Shown here piece by piece: positions 1-9,433 of a DNA stretch of 64,000 nt. The position numbers were made by a program, and so were the translations under genes. The notes under the pieces are model-generated. The model was not told the origin of the DNA. It worked only from the letters and a program-made list of their open reading frames with translations, and searched no databases. Position 1 is the first letter of the stretch, and each line of letters begins with the position of its first letter. Origin of the DNA: Shimia sp. SK013 (GTDB lineage: Bacteria > Pseudomonadota > Alphaproteobacteria > Rhodobacterales > Rhodobacteraceae); assembly GCF_001292625.1 (NCBI RefSeq), contig NZ_LAJH01000021.1, positions 289,494 to 353,493 on the forward strand. The letters run 5' to 3'.

Positions 1-2883
1 GCAAGTGAGCGGTTGCTGTTTATGCAGTCCAACGGCGGCCTGACCGATGCCAGCCTGTTTCACGGGCGTGATGCCATTCTGTCGGGGCCTGCGGGTGGCA
101 TTGTCGGCATGGTCAAGACTGGCGAGGCGGCAGGATATGACCGGCTGATCGGCTTTGACATGGGCGGCACATCGACGGATGTGAGCCATTATGCGGGCGA
201 TTATGAACGCAGCTTTGAGACCGAAGTGGCGGGCGTGCGGATGCGCGCGCCGATGATGGATATTCACACGGTTGCGGCGGGTGGCGGCTCGATCTGCACG
301 TTCCGGGATGGGCGGTTTCAGGTTGGACCGGAAAGCGCTGGGGCCGATCCCGGACCGGCGTGTTACCGACGGGGCGGGCCGCTAACGGTCACCGATTGCA
401 ATGTGATGTTGGGCAAGTTGAATCCCGATCATTTCCCGCATGTGTTTGGGCGCGGTGGCGACTTGCCGTTGGACGTGGATGTGGTGCGGACCAAGTTTGC
501 AGAGATGGCGGCGCAGGTGGCGACCGAGACCGGCGAAGCTGCGCGCAGCCCCGAGGAGATGGCCGAAGGGTTCCTGCGGATTGCCGTTGATAACATGGCA
601 AACGCGATCAAGAAGATTTCTGTCCAGCGCGGGCATGATGTGACGGGCTATGCGTTGCAATGTTTTGGCGGCGCTGGAGGGCAGCACGCCTGTTTGGTGG
701 CGGATGCGCTGGGCATGACCAAAGTGTTCATTCACCCGCACGCCGGGGTTTTGTCAGCTTATGGCATGGGGCTGGCCGAGATCCGCGCGATGTGCGAAGT
801 GCAGTTGGACGCGCCGCTTTCGGACGTTGCGGCAGCAGAAGTGGCGCTGGCGGCAATCGCCCAAGAGGCGCGGGCCGAGGTTGTGGCCCAGGGCGTGGCC
901 GAGGTGACGATCGAGGCGCGGGCGCATTTGCGCTATGACGGCAGCCATCAGCCGCTTGAGGTCGCATTTGGCACCGTGGCCGAGATGCAGGCCGCGTTTG
1001 AAGAGGTTCACAAGCAGCGGTTCGGCTTTATCAGCCCCGAGCGGGGCCTGCTGTTTGATATGCTGAGTGCGGAGGCGATTGGCGAGACCGGTGAGGCGCC
1101 GGGCGTGGTGCCGCTTGGCACAAGCGACGCGCCAAAGGCGCAGATCGCAGTGCATGTTGGTGAGGGGCGGCGTGATGTGCCGCTTTATGACCGCGATACG
1201 CTGAGTGCTGCGGCGGTGATTGCCGGACCGGCGGTGATTTCGGAAAAGACCGGCACCAATGTGGTGGAACCAGGGTGGGCAGCGCGGCTTGATGGTATGG
1301 GCAACCTGATCCTTGAGCGTGTTGAGGACATGGCGCGGGAGCGGGCTGCGGGCACGACCGTTGATCCCGTGTTGTTGGAAGTGTTCAACAACTTGTTTAT
1401 GTCCGTCGCCGATCAGATGGGGGCGACGCTGGCGAACACGTCGTGGTCTGTGAACATCAAGGAACGGCTGGATTTCAGCTGTGCGATTTTTGATACCGAA
1501 GGCGATCTGGTGGCCAACGCGCCGCATGTGCCGGTGCACCTTGGCAGTATGGCTGAAAGCATCCGCACCGTGATGCGTGAGAATGCGGGCGACATTCACG
1601 AGGGCGATGCCTTCATGCTGAACTCGCCCTACAACGGAGGCACCCATTTGCCGGATGTCACCGTGGTGACGCCGGTGTTTCATGGCGGCGAGGTGGTGTT
1701 CTGGCTGGGCTCGCGCGGGCACCATGCCGACATTGGCGGACGCACGCCGGGGTCGGGGCCGCCTGACAGCACGCATATCGACCACGAAGGCGTGTTGATC
1801 GACAATGTGCGGTTGGTGAGCGGTGGGGATTTGCAGGATCAGGTGGCACGCGATGTGCTGGCGTCCGGCATGTATCCGGCGCGCAATCCCGATCAGAACA
1901 TGGCGGACCTTAAGGCGCAGGTGGCGGCCAATGAGACCGGCCGGCGGGAGTTGCTGAAGGTTGTGGATCACTATGGATTGGGCGTGGTGCAGGCCTATAT
2001 GGGCCACGTGCAGGACAACGCCGAGGAAAGCGTGCGGCGGGTGATTGATCGGCTGACAGACGGATCGTTCAGCTACTCGATGGACCATGGAGCCAGCATC
2101 GAGGTGCAGGTCTCGGTAGATCGGGACGCGCGCGAGGCGGTGATTGATTTCACCGGAACAAGCGGGCAGCACCCGGGCAATTACAATGCGCCGATGTCGG
2201 TGTGCCGCGCGGTGGTTTTGTATGTGTTCCGCACCATGGTAGGCGCGGAAATTCCGCTTAACGAGGGCTGTCTGAAACCGCTTCGGATTGTGGTGCCGGA
2301 TGGGTCGATGCTCAATCCGGTGTATCCGGCTGCGGTGATTGCGGGGAATACTGAGGTCAGTCAGGCGACGTGCAATGCATTGTATGGCGCGCTGGGCGTA
2401 ATGGCCTGTTCGCAAGCCACGATGAACAACTTCATCTGGGGCAATGAGACATTTCAGAACTATGAAACCATTGCAGGTGGTACGGGCGCCGGGCCGGGGT
2501 TTGACGGCTGTGATGCAGTGCAGACGCATATGACGAATACGCGCTCGACCGATCCCGAAATTCTGGAAAAACGCTTTCCGGTAAGGTTGGAGGAATTTGG
2601 CGTGCGCGCTGGATCAGGTGGCGCAGGCAAGTGGTCTGGGGGCAACGGGTCAATGCGCAAGCTGCGGTTCCTCGCGCCGGTGACGGTTACGACGCTGTGC
2701 TCGCATCGCGAAGTGCCGCCGTTTGGCGTTGACGGTGGGGCGCCTGGTTCCGTTGGCGTGAACTGGGCAGAGATGCCGGATGGAACACGCGTCGACCTGA
2801 AAGGGTTTGACGAGATCGACCTGCCAGCGGGTGCCGTGTTTGGCATGGGCACGCCGGGCGGCGGTGGCTGTGGCAAAGCGTAG
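1..2883 (+). CDS. Fused hydantoinase / 5-oxoprolinase (HyuA–HyuB type), 5' end outside window
   Basis: ATP-dependent cleavage of hydantoins or 5-oxoproline is the family role. The reading frame is open from base 1, so the N-terminus lies upstream. The visible part begins within the HyuA domain, with an ASKHA-type nucleotide-binding motif GFDMGGTSTDV at about base 160 and GGGSI at about base 280. The HyuB domain starts near base 1375 (DPVLLEVFNNLF) and contains NSPYNGGTHLPD and GHHADIGG. Fusion of the two subunits is normal in 5-oxoprolinases and in many alphaproteobacterial N-methylhydantoinases. A strong inverted repeat follows the stop. The convergent aminotransferase next to it could suggest amino-acid or amide catabolism, but substrate cannot be read from sequence. 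Family assignment is secure, substrate is not. Confidence 0.93.
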   Translation, partial: ASERLLFMQSNGGLTDASLFHGRDAILSGPAGGIVGMVKTGEAAGYDRLIGFDMGGTSTDVSHYAGDYERSFETEVAGVRMRAPMMDIHTVAAGGGSICTFRDGRFQVGPESAGADPGPACYRRGGPLTVTDCNVMLGKLNPDHFPHVFGRGGDLPLDVDVVRTKFAEMAAQVATETGEAARSPEEMAEGFLRIAVDNMANAIKKISVQRGHDVTGYALQCFGGAGGQHACLVADALGMTKVFIHPHAGVLSAYGMGLAEIRAMCEVQLDAPLSDVAAAEVALAAIAQEARAEVVAQGVAEVTIEARAHLRYDGSHQPLEVAFGTVAEMQAAFEEVHKQRFGFISPERGLLFDMLSAEAIGETGEAPGVVPLGTSDAPKAQIAVHVGEGRRDVPLYDRDTLSAAAVIAGPAVISEKTGTNVVEPGWAARLDGMGNLILERVEDMARERAAGTTVDPVLLEVFNNLFMSVADQMGATLANTSWSVNIKERLDFSCAIFDTEGDLVANAPHVPVHLGSMAESIRTVMRENAGDIHEGDAFMLNSPYNGGTHLPDVTVVTPVFHGGEVVFWLGSRGHHADIGGRTPGSGPPDSTHIDHEGVLIDNVRLVSGGDLQDQVARDVLASGMYPARNPDQNMADLKAQVAANETGRRELLKVVDHYGLGVVQAYMGHVQDNAEESVRRVIDRLTDGSFSYSMDHGASIEVQVSVDRDAREAVIDFTGTSGQHPGNYNAPMSVCRAVVLYVFRTMVGAEIPLNEGCLKPLRIVVPDGSMLNPVYPAAVIAGNTEVSQATCNALYGALGVMACSQATMNNFIWGNETFQNYETIAGGTGAGPGFDGCDAVQTHMTNTRSTDPEILEKRFPVRLEEFGVRAGSGGAGKWSGGNGSMRKLRFLAPVTVTTLCSHREVPPFGVDGGAPGSVGVNWAEMPDGTRVDLKGFDEIDLPAGAVFGMGTPGGGGCGKA

Positions 2884-2891
2884 AAAAGGGG

Positions 2892-2920
2892 ATCAGCGCC
2901 CGAATTTGGCGGGCGCTGAT
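2892..2920. terminator. Bidirectional terminator between convergent genes
   Basis: Perfect 11-bp inverted repeat ATCAGCGCCCG / CGGGCGCTGAT with a 7-base loop, lying 9 bases past the hydantoinase stop and 9 bases before the stop of the leftward aminotransferase. TGTTT follows on the plus strand, and on the minus strand the stem is followed by CCCC then TTTT. Position between convergent stops supports a shared terminator. Confidence 0.85.
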
Positions 2921-2928
2921 TGTTTGCG

Positions 2929-4281
2929 TCAGGCCGCCGAAAAACCAGCATCCAAAGCGGACAGGATCGTGTTGACCTCGGCTTCGGAAATGGTCAGCGG
3001 TGGAGACATCAAAACGTTGTGCGCGCCAAGACGCACCATGGCACCGGCCTGATAAGTGGCTTCGTGCACTTTCTTCATGGTGGCCATGTCCATTGGTGTC
3101 TTGGCCGCTTTGTCTGACACCAGTTCAATCCCGGTCATCAGGCCATGGCCGCCGCGCACGTCGCCGATGATGTCATGTTTCTCGGCAAGCTTCCGTACGC
3201 CATCGTATAGTTGCGTGCCACGGGCGGCGGCGTTGGCTTTGGTGTCCAGCCGTTGGGTCTCGGCCAGACAGGCGACAACGGCGGCAGACCCAACGGGATG
3301 CGCCGAATAGGTGTAGCCGTGGAAGATGCCCGCCTCGCCGGTTTGGTCGTTCTCAAAAACATCCGCGACCTTGTCACCCACCATGCAGGCACCGACAGGA
3401 AAGTAGCCTGAGGTGATGCCTTTGGCGACGGTCATCATGTCGGGCTGAACGCCCCAGTGCCGCGCGCCGGACCAGTCGCCAGTGCGGCCAAAGCCGGTGA
3501 TGACTTCGTCGGAAATCATCAGGATGCCGTGGCGGTCACAGATTTCGCGCATCAGGCGCATGAAAGAGGCGTCTGGTACGATCACGCCGCCCGCGCCCTG
3601 AATGGGTTCCATGATAAATGCAGCGATGGTGTTGGCGCCCTGAAAGGCGATCTCGTCTTCCATCGCGGCGGCGATGTTTTGCGCCAGCTGTGCGGGATCG
3701 GCTTCGTTGAACGGGTTGCGATAGGGGTAAGGGGCGGGCAGATGGAAACAGCCCGGCAGCAGCGGTTCGTAGTTGATGCGGAAGCGGTTGTTGCCATTTA
3801 CTGACGCGCCACCAAAGTGGGTGCCGTGGTAGCCCTTCTTGAGGCTGAGGAATTTGGTGCGGGTCGGTTCGCCGCGCAGACGGTGGTATTGGCGGGACAG
3901 GCGCAGCGCGGTATCCACCGAGTCAGAGCCGCCGGAGGTGAAGAACACCCGTGTCATGCCGTCCGCGTCAAAGAATTCGCGCACGGCGTATGAGGCTTCG
4001 ATGGCCGGCGGGTTGGAGGTGCCCGCAAAGGCGGAGTAGTAGGGCAGGTCGTAAAGCTGTTTGGCGATGGCTTCTTTCACGACGTTGTTGGAATAGCCAA
4101 GGTTCACGCACCAAAGACCGCCCACGGCGTCGACCGTAGAGTGGCCGTCGATGTCGGTGATTTTCACACCCTCCGCGCCTTTGATGATCTTGGGCGGCGT
4201 GCCGTGGCTGTCCGCAGGGGCACCCATCGGATGCCAAAGATGGCGGGCGTTGTTTTCCTTGAGGAAGTTGTCGTCTTTCAT
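2929..4281 (-). CDS. Class III (omega) aminotransferase, PLP-dependent
   Basis: Transfers an amino group from an amine or omega-amino acid to a keto acid, usually pyruvate. The 450-residue protein has the fold-type I signature: ISDEVITGFGRTG with the PLP-ring Asp, then VAKGITSGYFPVG with the Schiff-base Lys. Length fits the beta-alanine/putrescine–pyruvate subgroup. I chose ATG at 4281 (MKDDNF) because AGGGAG lies 8 bases upstream; an upstream in-frame ATG at 4323 has no ribosome site. A 12-bp perfect palindrome ATTTGATCAAAT sits 46 bases upstream and could be an operator. The exact amino donor is unknown. Confidence 0.9.
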   Translation of the reverse strand: MKDDNFLKENNARHLWHPMGAPADSHGTPPKIIKGAEGVKITDIDGHSTVDAVGGLWCVNLGYSNNVVKEAIAKQLYDLPYYSAFAGTSNPPAIEASYAVREFFDADGMTRVFFTSGGSDSVDTALRLSRQYHRLRGEPTRTKFLSLKKGYHGTHFGGASVNGNNRFRINYEPLLPGCFHLPAPYPYRNPFNEADPAQLAQNIAAAMEDEIAFQGANTIAAFIMEPIQGAGGVIVPDASFMRLMREICDRHGILMISDEVITGFGRTGDWSGARHWGVQPDMMTVAKGITSGYFPVGACMVGDKVADVFENDQTGEAGIFHGYTYSAHPVGSAAVVACLAETQRLDTKANAAARGTQLYDGVRKLAEKHDIIGDVRGGHGLMTGIELVSDKAAKTPMDMATMKKVHEATYQAGAMVRLGAHNVLMSPPLTISEAEVNTILSALDAGFSAA

Positions 4282-4326
4282 GGTGGAGCTCCCTTGGCTG
4301 CGGGTGTGATTCCGGCAGTTCAAAAA

Positions 4327-4338
4327 ATTTGATCAAAT
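4327..4338. promoter_or_regulatory. Palindrome upstream of aminotransferase, candidate operator
   Basis: ATTTGATCAAAT is a perfect 12-bp palindrome between the divergent aminotransferase and mutL genes, nearer the aminotransferase (46 bases from its ATG). Surrounding bases are A/T rich in an otherwise GC-rich region. No regulator gene is adjacent, so the binding protein is unknown. Confidence 0.4.
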
Positions 4339-4432
4339 ATTGCAGCAAGGGATTTGAGCTGTCCAGCAAAAGCGGCGGTATCATCGCAAACGCGGTGGTA
4401 GAATCAAACGGGAACATGCTAGATTTGGTCCT

Positions 4433-6322
4433 ATGCCTGTGGATAACCCCAACATAAGCCAGGATTTGCCTGTCATCCGTCAGCTGGATGATGCGGCAAT
4501 CAACCGGATTGCGGCGGGTGAAGTGGTCGAACGACCCGCTTCGGCGGTTAAAGAGTTGGTGGAAAACGCCATTGATGCGGGCAGCACTCGGATCGAGATC
4601 GCCTATGCCGACGGGGGCAAAACGCTTATTCGCATCACCGATGACGGCTGTGGCATCTCTGAGGCGCAGTTGCCGCTGGCGTTGTCGCGTCATGCGACAT
4701 CCAAGATAGATGGTAGCGATCTGTTGGACATCCACACGTTTGGGTTTCGCGGCGAAGCCTTACCGTCGCTGGGCGCAGTTGGGCGGCTGATGATCACATC
4801 GCGGGTGGGGTCCGCTCCGGCGGCGCGGATTTCGGTGGAAGGCAGCGTGATGGGGCCGGTCAAACCTGCGGCTCTGTCAGGGGGCACCATCGTTGAGCTG
4901 CGGGATCTGTTTTATGCCACGCCCGCCCGGCTGAAATTTATGCGGACGGATCGGGCGGAGACACAGGCGATCACGGATGTGGTCAAACGTCTGGCGATGG
5001 CGGAGCCGTTCATCGGCTTTACGCTGCGCGACGTGACAGGCGGTGGCGAGGGGCGCGTGACCTTTCGCACTGAGGCCGAGACCGGTGATTTGTTTGATGC
5101 GTTGCACGGGCGATTGGCGAAGATCATCGGCAAGGAATTTGCCGAAAACGCGCTGCGGATAGATGCAGAACGCGAGGGGCTGCGGCTGATTGGGTATGCG
5201 GCTTTGCCGACCTATTCGCGGGGCTCGTCGGTGGCGCAGTATCTGTTCGTGAACGGGCGTCCTGTGAAAGACAAGTTGCTGGTCGGGGCGCTGCGCGGGG
5301 CCTATTTTGATTACCTGAGCCGTGACCGTCATCCGGCGGCGGCGCTGTTTATTGATTGCGATCCGCATCTGGTAGACGTGAACGTACATCCGGCGAAATC
5401 CGAGGTGCGGTTCCGCGATCCCGGTATGGCGCGCGGCCTGATCGTGTCCAGTTTACGTCACGCATTGGCAGAGGCAGGGCATCGGGCGTCAACAACCGTG
5501 GCCGGGGCAACATTGGGCGCGTTTCGACCTGAGCAGATGGGCGCTTTGGGGTCTGTACCGCAAGTGCCACAGGGCGCGGCGCGGGTGTATCAGATGGACC
5601 GCCCGTCGATGGGGGCACGCACGGCAGCATATCAGGCGCAGGCGCCGATTGCTGCTTTTGAGCCGGGGTTTTCGGATTTGACCGAAGCCTATTCTGCGCG
5701 TGTGGAACCGATTGCGGAGGCGTCGCAGCCTGAGGTCGAGGCTTTGCCATTGGGCGCGGCGCGGGCGCAAGTGCATGAGAATTACATCGTCGCGCAGACC
5801 GAGACAGGTATGGTGATTGTCGATCAGCACGCGGCACATGAGCGGCTTGTGTACGAAAAGTTGAAACATCAGATGGCAGAAAACGGCGTTGCGGCGCAGG
5901 CGTTGTTGATCCCTGAGATTATTGATCTGTCCGAAGGGGATTGCGCGCGCATTCTGGCGGTGGCGGAGCCGTTGAGCCAATTGGGTCTGACGCTGGAAGC
6001 CTTTGGGGGCAGCGCAGTTGCCGTGCGCGAAACGCCTGCGTTGCTCGGAGAGGTCAACGCGCGGGCGATGGTGCTCGATATCCTTGATGAGCTGGACGAT
6101 CAGGGCGAGAGTATGTTGGTGCAGGCCAAGCTTGAAGCGATCCTGAGCCGCGTGGCTTGTCATGGGTCGATCCGGTCGGGGCGGCGGATGCGGGCCGAAG
6201 AAATGAACGCCTTGCTGCGCGAGATGGAAGCGACGCCGCATTCCGGGCAGTGCAACCACGGGCGGCCGACCTACGTTGAACTCAAGCTGAGCGATATTGA
6301 GCGGTTGTTTGGGCGGACGTGA
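4433..6322 (+). CDS. mutL: DNA mismatch repair protein MutL
   Basis: MutL couples mismatch recognition by MutS to strand incision and excision. The 629-residue protein has the GHKL ATPase motifs in order: ENAIDAG, DDGCGI and GFRGEAL in the first 110 residues. It then has a variable linker rich in Ala/Gln/Pro (about residues 345–445) and a C-terminal dimerisation domain. That domain carries [12 protein letters not shown] at about residue 463, matching the metal-binding motif DQHA(X)2E(X)4E of endonuclease-type MutL, plus ACHGSIRSG and CNHGRPT near the C-terminus. This implies MutL itself nicks DNA, as expected in a lineage without MutH. The start is preceded by an AT-rich spacer and only a weak ribosome site. 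Confidence 0.96.
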   Translation: MPVDNPNISQDLPVIRQLDDAAINRIAAGEVVERPASAVKELVENAIDAGSTRIEIAYADGGKTLIRITDDGCGISEAQLPLALSRHATSKIDGSDLLDIHTFGFRGEALPSLGAVGRLMITSRVGSAPAARISVEGSVMGPVKPAALSGGTIVELRDLFYATPARLKFMRTDRAETQAITDVVKRLAMAEPFIGFTLRDVTGGGEGRVTFRTEAETGDLFDALHGRLAKIIGKEFAENALRIDAEREGLRLIGYAALPTYSRGSSVAQYLFVNGRPVKDKLLVGALRGAYFDYLSRDRHPAAALFIDCDPHLVDVNVHPAKSEVRFRDPGMARGLIVSSLRHALAEAGHRASTTVAGATLGAFRPEQMGALGSVPQVPQGAARVYQMDRPSMGARTAAYQAQAPIAAFEPGFSDLTEAYSARVEPIAEASQPEVEALPLGAARAQVHENYIVAQTETGMVIVDQHAAHERLVYEKLKHQMAENGVAAQALLIPEIIDLSEGDCARILAVAEPLSQLGLTLEAFGGSAVAVRETPALLGEVNARAMVLDILDELDDQGESMLVQAKLEAILSRVACHGSIRSGRRMRAEEMNALLREMEATPHSGQCNHGRPTYVELKLSDIERLFGRT

Positions 6323-6385
6323 AACATCGACGGGTCGGGCGAGGTCCGGCTTTTGGTCTGAGAAAATAAGAATGAACGGGCGAGC

Positions 6386-7540
6386 ATGATCACTATTGGC
6401 ACCTATACCCTGAGCATTGCAGAGACCGCTGGTTTGGCCATTGCGGTCTTGCTGGTTGTTCTCCTAATAATGGCGATCCGTGCGGCGGGGAAATCTGCGC
6501 GCATGGCGGAACCCTTGGCACATCAGATGGGGTCGCTGGGGCAGCGGGTCCAGTCGTTGGGGGACGGGCAGCAGCAGTTGGCTGGTGGGCTCAATCAGGT
6601 GGTTGAAAGTCAGGCCGCGGCGCAAGCGCAGTTGTTGCAGCACATGGAAAAGCGTCTGTCGCAGGTCAATTTGCAGATGACGGAGAACCTGCAAGGTTCC
6701 GCGCGGCGCACGGCGCATTCGTTGGGGGAATTGCAGGAGAGGCTCAAGACCATCGACAAGGCGCAGGAGAATATCACGCGGCTTTCGGGCGATGTACTGA
6801 GCCTGCAGGATATTCTTTCCAACAAGCAAACCCGAGGCGCGTTTGGGGAAATTCAGCTGAACGATATTGTCACAAAGGCGCTGCCGTCTGACAGTTATAA
6901 GCTGCAACATACGCTATCGAATAGTAAGCGCGCGGATTGTCTGATCCACCTGCCGAACCCGCCGGGGCCAATTGTGATCGACAGCAAATTTCCGCTTGAG
7001 GCTTATGAGATGCTGCGCAATGCCAGCACGCAGGGTGAGTTGGATGCCGCGGCGCGGATGCTGCGCACGTCGGTGAAGAAACACATCAAGGATATCTCGG
7101 AGAAATACATTCTCGATGGAGAAACTGCCGATGGCGCGCTGATGTTTTTGCCGTCTGAGGCGGTTTATGCCGAATTGCACGCCAATTTCCCGGAGTTGGT
7201 GCGCGAGGGGTTTGAGGCGCGGGTCTGGATCGTGTCGCCGACCACTTGCATGGCGACGCTGCACACGATGCGCGCCATTTTGAAAGACGCGCGTATGCGG
7301 GAACAGGCGGGGGCCATTCGCAAAGAATTGGGGCTGTTGCACAAGGATGTAGACCGCCTTGGGACGCGGGTGGAAAATCTGGATCGGCATTTCACGCAGG
7401 CGGCCAAGGATGTCTCTGAGATCAAGATCAGTGCGGACAAAGCAGGCCGTCGAGCGCGGCGTTTGGACAGTTTCGATTTCGAGGAACTGGCGCCGGACGA
7501 GAGCGAAAAAGTGGTGCCGTTGACCAAGCCGGAGGTGTGA
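6386..7540 (+). CDS. rmuC: DNA recombination protein RmuC
   Basis: RmuC limits DNA inversions at short repeats and is thought to be a membrane-anchored nuclease-like protein. The 384-residue protein has an N-terminal transmembrane helix (residues about 8–28), then a Gln/Ala/Leu-rich coiled coil to about residue 140. The conserved RmuC core follows, with TRGAFGEIQL and IDSKFPLEAYEML, where the Asp-Ser-Lys is a restriction-endonuclease-like element. It lies 63 bases after mutL in the same direction. The 3' part of this gene is duplicated in decayed form at 8302–8692. Confidence 0.93.
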   Translation: MITIGTYTLSIAETAGLAIAVLLVVLLIMAIRAAGKSARMAEPLAHQMGSLGQRVQSLGDGQQQLAGGLNQVVESQAAAQAQLLQHMEKRLSQVNLQMTENLQGSARRTAHSLGELQERLKTIDKAQENITRLSGDVLSLQDILSNKQTRGAFGEIQLNDIVTKALPSDSYKLQHTLSNSKRADCLIHLPNPPGPIVIDSKFPLEAYEMLRNASTQGELDAAARMLRTSVKKHIKDISEKYILDGETADGALMFLPSEAVYAELHANFPELVREGFEARVWIVSPTTCMATLHTMRAILKDARMREQAGAIRKELGLLHKDVDRLGTRVENLDRHFTQAAKDVSEIKISADKAGRRARRLDSFDFEELAPDESEKVVPLTKPEV

Positions 7541-7594
7541 GGGTTAGGGGGATCACGGAGTACCCGCCGTCCATTATTGTTGAGGAGTTTCATT

Positions 7595-8263
7595 GTGGAA
7601 GACAATCATTACAGAACGAAGGTGTTTCTGGAAGGGAAGCTGCGCAAGGACGACTATAAATCGCAACGGTTTTGGCTGTCGCATCAGCAAATGCAGGAAC
7701 GGTTTGTTCATGCGCAGGGCCTACAGGCACACCATCGCTTTCTGGACATCGGGTGTGGCCCGCTGCGGCTGGGCAGCGTCCTTATTCCTTATCTGCGCGC
7801 AGGGCACTATTTTGGCATGGACATCAATCAGGACACCATCGACCTTGGCTTGAGCAAGCTTCGGGAAGAGGGCGTGGATCTGAGAAACACCAGTTTCGTT
7901 GTGTCCGATTGTTTTGATTTTTCCTCGATCGACGGGTCAGTGGACATGGCCTTTTCCAATTCCCTTTTCAGCCACCTGTCCTTGAATTCAATTGGTGTCT
8001 GCCTGTCCAATCTTGCTTCGGTGCTGGCGCAGGGCGGGCTTTACTTCACCACTTTTTTTCTGGTTCCGGACACAGTCACGTGGGCCAGGCCTTCTCCGAG
8101 AGACAAATGGGATCGCAAGTTTGAAACCCATCCAGCGCAGGATCCGTTTCACTATACCTTTGACATGATGGCCGCGGTGGCCGGCCACTGTGGCTTTGAC
8201 TGTGCGCTTGACGACAGTTTTGGACACCCTACCCAAACCATGGCGGTCCTGACCCGCAGATGA
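7595..8263 (+). CDS. Class I SAM-dependent methyltransferase
   Basis: The 222-residue protein has a Rossmann methyltransferase core: motif I FLDIGCGPLRLG (about residue 50), an acidic motif II with GMDINQDTI, and a motif IV-like region SVDMAFSNSLF. A GTG start at 7595 is preferred because GAGGAG lies 7 bases upstream; a TTG at 7577 has none. The substrate cannot be read. The gene is sandwiched between rmuC and a broken second copy of the rmuC 3' end, so it may have been inserted with, or trapped by, a local duplication. Confidence 0.82.
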   Translation: MEDNHYRTKVFLEGKLRKDDYKSQRFWLSHQQMQERFVHAQGLQAHHRFLDIGCGPLRLGSVLIPYLRAGHYFGMDINQDTIDLGLSKLREEGVDLRNTSFVVSDCFDFSSIDGSVDMAFSNSLFSHLSLNSIGVCLSNLASVLAQGGLYFTTFFLVPDTVTWARPSPRDKWDRKFETHPAQDPFHYTFDMMAAVAGHCGFDCALDDSFGHPTQTMAVLTRR

Positions 8264-8301
8264 GGCCGGCCGCACCACAGGTCCAGGGCGCTGCCTGCTG
8301 A

Positions 8302-8692
8302 CTTCTATATGCTGCAGCATACGTTGTTGAACGGCAAGCAGGACGATTGCCTAATCCATCGGCCTAACCCGCCAGAACCGATTGTAATCGAAAGTATATT
8401 CCCGCTGGAAGCCTACGAGATGCTGCGCAACGCGAGCCCGCAGGGGGAGTTGAACGAGGCGGGGGCCATTCGCAAAGAATTGGGGCTGTTGCACAAAGAT
8501 GTGGACCGGCATGGGACGCGGGTGGAAAATCTGGATCGGCAATTCACGCAGGCGGCCAAGGATGTCTCTGAGATCAGGATCAGTGCGGACAAAGCAGGCC
8601 GTCGGGCGCGGCGTTTGGACAGTTTCGATTTCGAGGAACTGGCGCCGGACGAGCGCGAAAAAGTGGTGCCGTTGACCAAGCCGGAGGGGTGA
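8302..8692 (+). pseudogene. Decayed partial duplicate of rmuC 3' end
   Basis: This stretch is a diverged copy of rmuC from about base 6890 to its stop. It starts at CTGCAGCATACG and ends with the same VVPLTKPE C-terminus, with the sequence just after the stop (GTGAGGGTT) also shared. About 86 codons of the core are missing between QGEL and AGAIRKE (source bases about 7042–7304), leaving the frame open for some 127 residues. The N-terminal membrane helix and coiled coil are absent, so a working RmuC is unlikely. No good ribosome site precedes the only ATG (8309). Confidence 0.85.
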
Positions 8693-8808
8693 GGGTTGCG
8701 TGGCGCAGGCCGGTTCTCGCCAATTGATCCAAAAAACCATTTGCGCCACATCAAAGACGGGTCGATGCTGGTGCAACACACTATGAGCGACCAGAACGGA
8801 GACGCACC

Positions 8809-9135
8809 ATGCTAGAAATATCCCCATGGCAAGTGGCGCAGGTCGTGCTGATGTCCCGTGAATTGAATAGGGCAGAAGGCGAACTGAGAGCCTTTATCGA
8901 ACGACTCAACGAAGATGAGCAGGCCAGCCTTGTGGCCGTGATGTGGGTTGGCCGAGAAGCCTTTGCCGCAGAAGAGCTTGGCGAGGCGATCCGCACGGCC
9001 AAGACAGAAAACACCGTCCCCACCGCCGACTATCTTTTGGGATCGCCGCACCTGAGCGACCATCTGGAAAGCGGAATGGAAGAGCTTGGCATGTCGCTGA
9101 GCGATGCGGAAGACGACCTCGTGCGGCGCGGTTAA
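8809..9135 (+). CDS. DUF3775 family protein, function unknown
   Basis: A 108-residue, acidic, helical protein beginning MLEISPWQV. The central pattern DEQASLVAVMWVGR and the TADYLLGSPHLSDHLE segment resemble the alphaproteobacterial DUF3775 family, of unknown function. GGAGACGCACC precedes the ATG. It stands alone: 116 bases after the rmuC remnant and followed by a hairpin terminator. No signal peptide or membrane helix is seen. Confidence 0.75.
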   Translation: MLEISPWQVAQVVLMSRELNRAEGELRAFIERLNEDEQASLVAVMWVGREAFAAEELGEAIRTAKTENTVPTADYLLGSPHLSDHLESGMEELGMSLSDAEDDLVRRG

Positions 9136-9152
9136 CGGCCGATTTTTCGGCT

Positions 9153-9181
9153 CCGCGCCCCGCTGTTTGCGGCGCGGTTTT
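9153..9181 (+). terminator. Probable Rho-independent terminator after DUF3775 gene
   Basis: CCGCGCC and GGCGCGG form a GC-rich stem, with CCGC/GCGG able to extend it, followed directly by TTTT. It lies 17 bases past the DUF3775 stop. Confidence 0.65.
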
Positions 9182-9433
9182 GGCGAACACGTCAACCTTT
9201 AGTTAATTTATGCCAAGGCGGCCTGCGAACCTTTTCGTGGGCCTCTTTTGCACCCACCTGTGGACCGATAGGAAACGGAACCCGCCGGTACGGGTCTTTG
9301 CACAATCGACACCCTTTTTGCGGAACGCATGCGTTTCCCGCAGGGCTCTTGCACGCGATTTCGTGCGGGCCGGCACGGGCGTGTTCGCGTGCATGGCTTC
9401 GTGGTTGTGGGGTTATTTAAAAGGGGCAGAGGT

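Noticed and set aside
754..2529. Long open frame (591 codons) opposite the hydantoinase gene
   Set aside because: Its residues are His/Arg-rich without any domain, and it mirrors the codon bias of the real gene on the other strand. GC-rich genomes give many such shadows.
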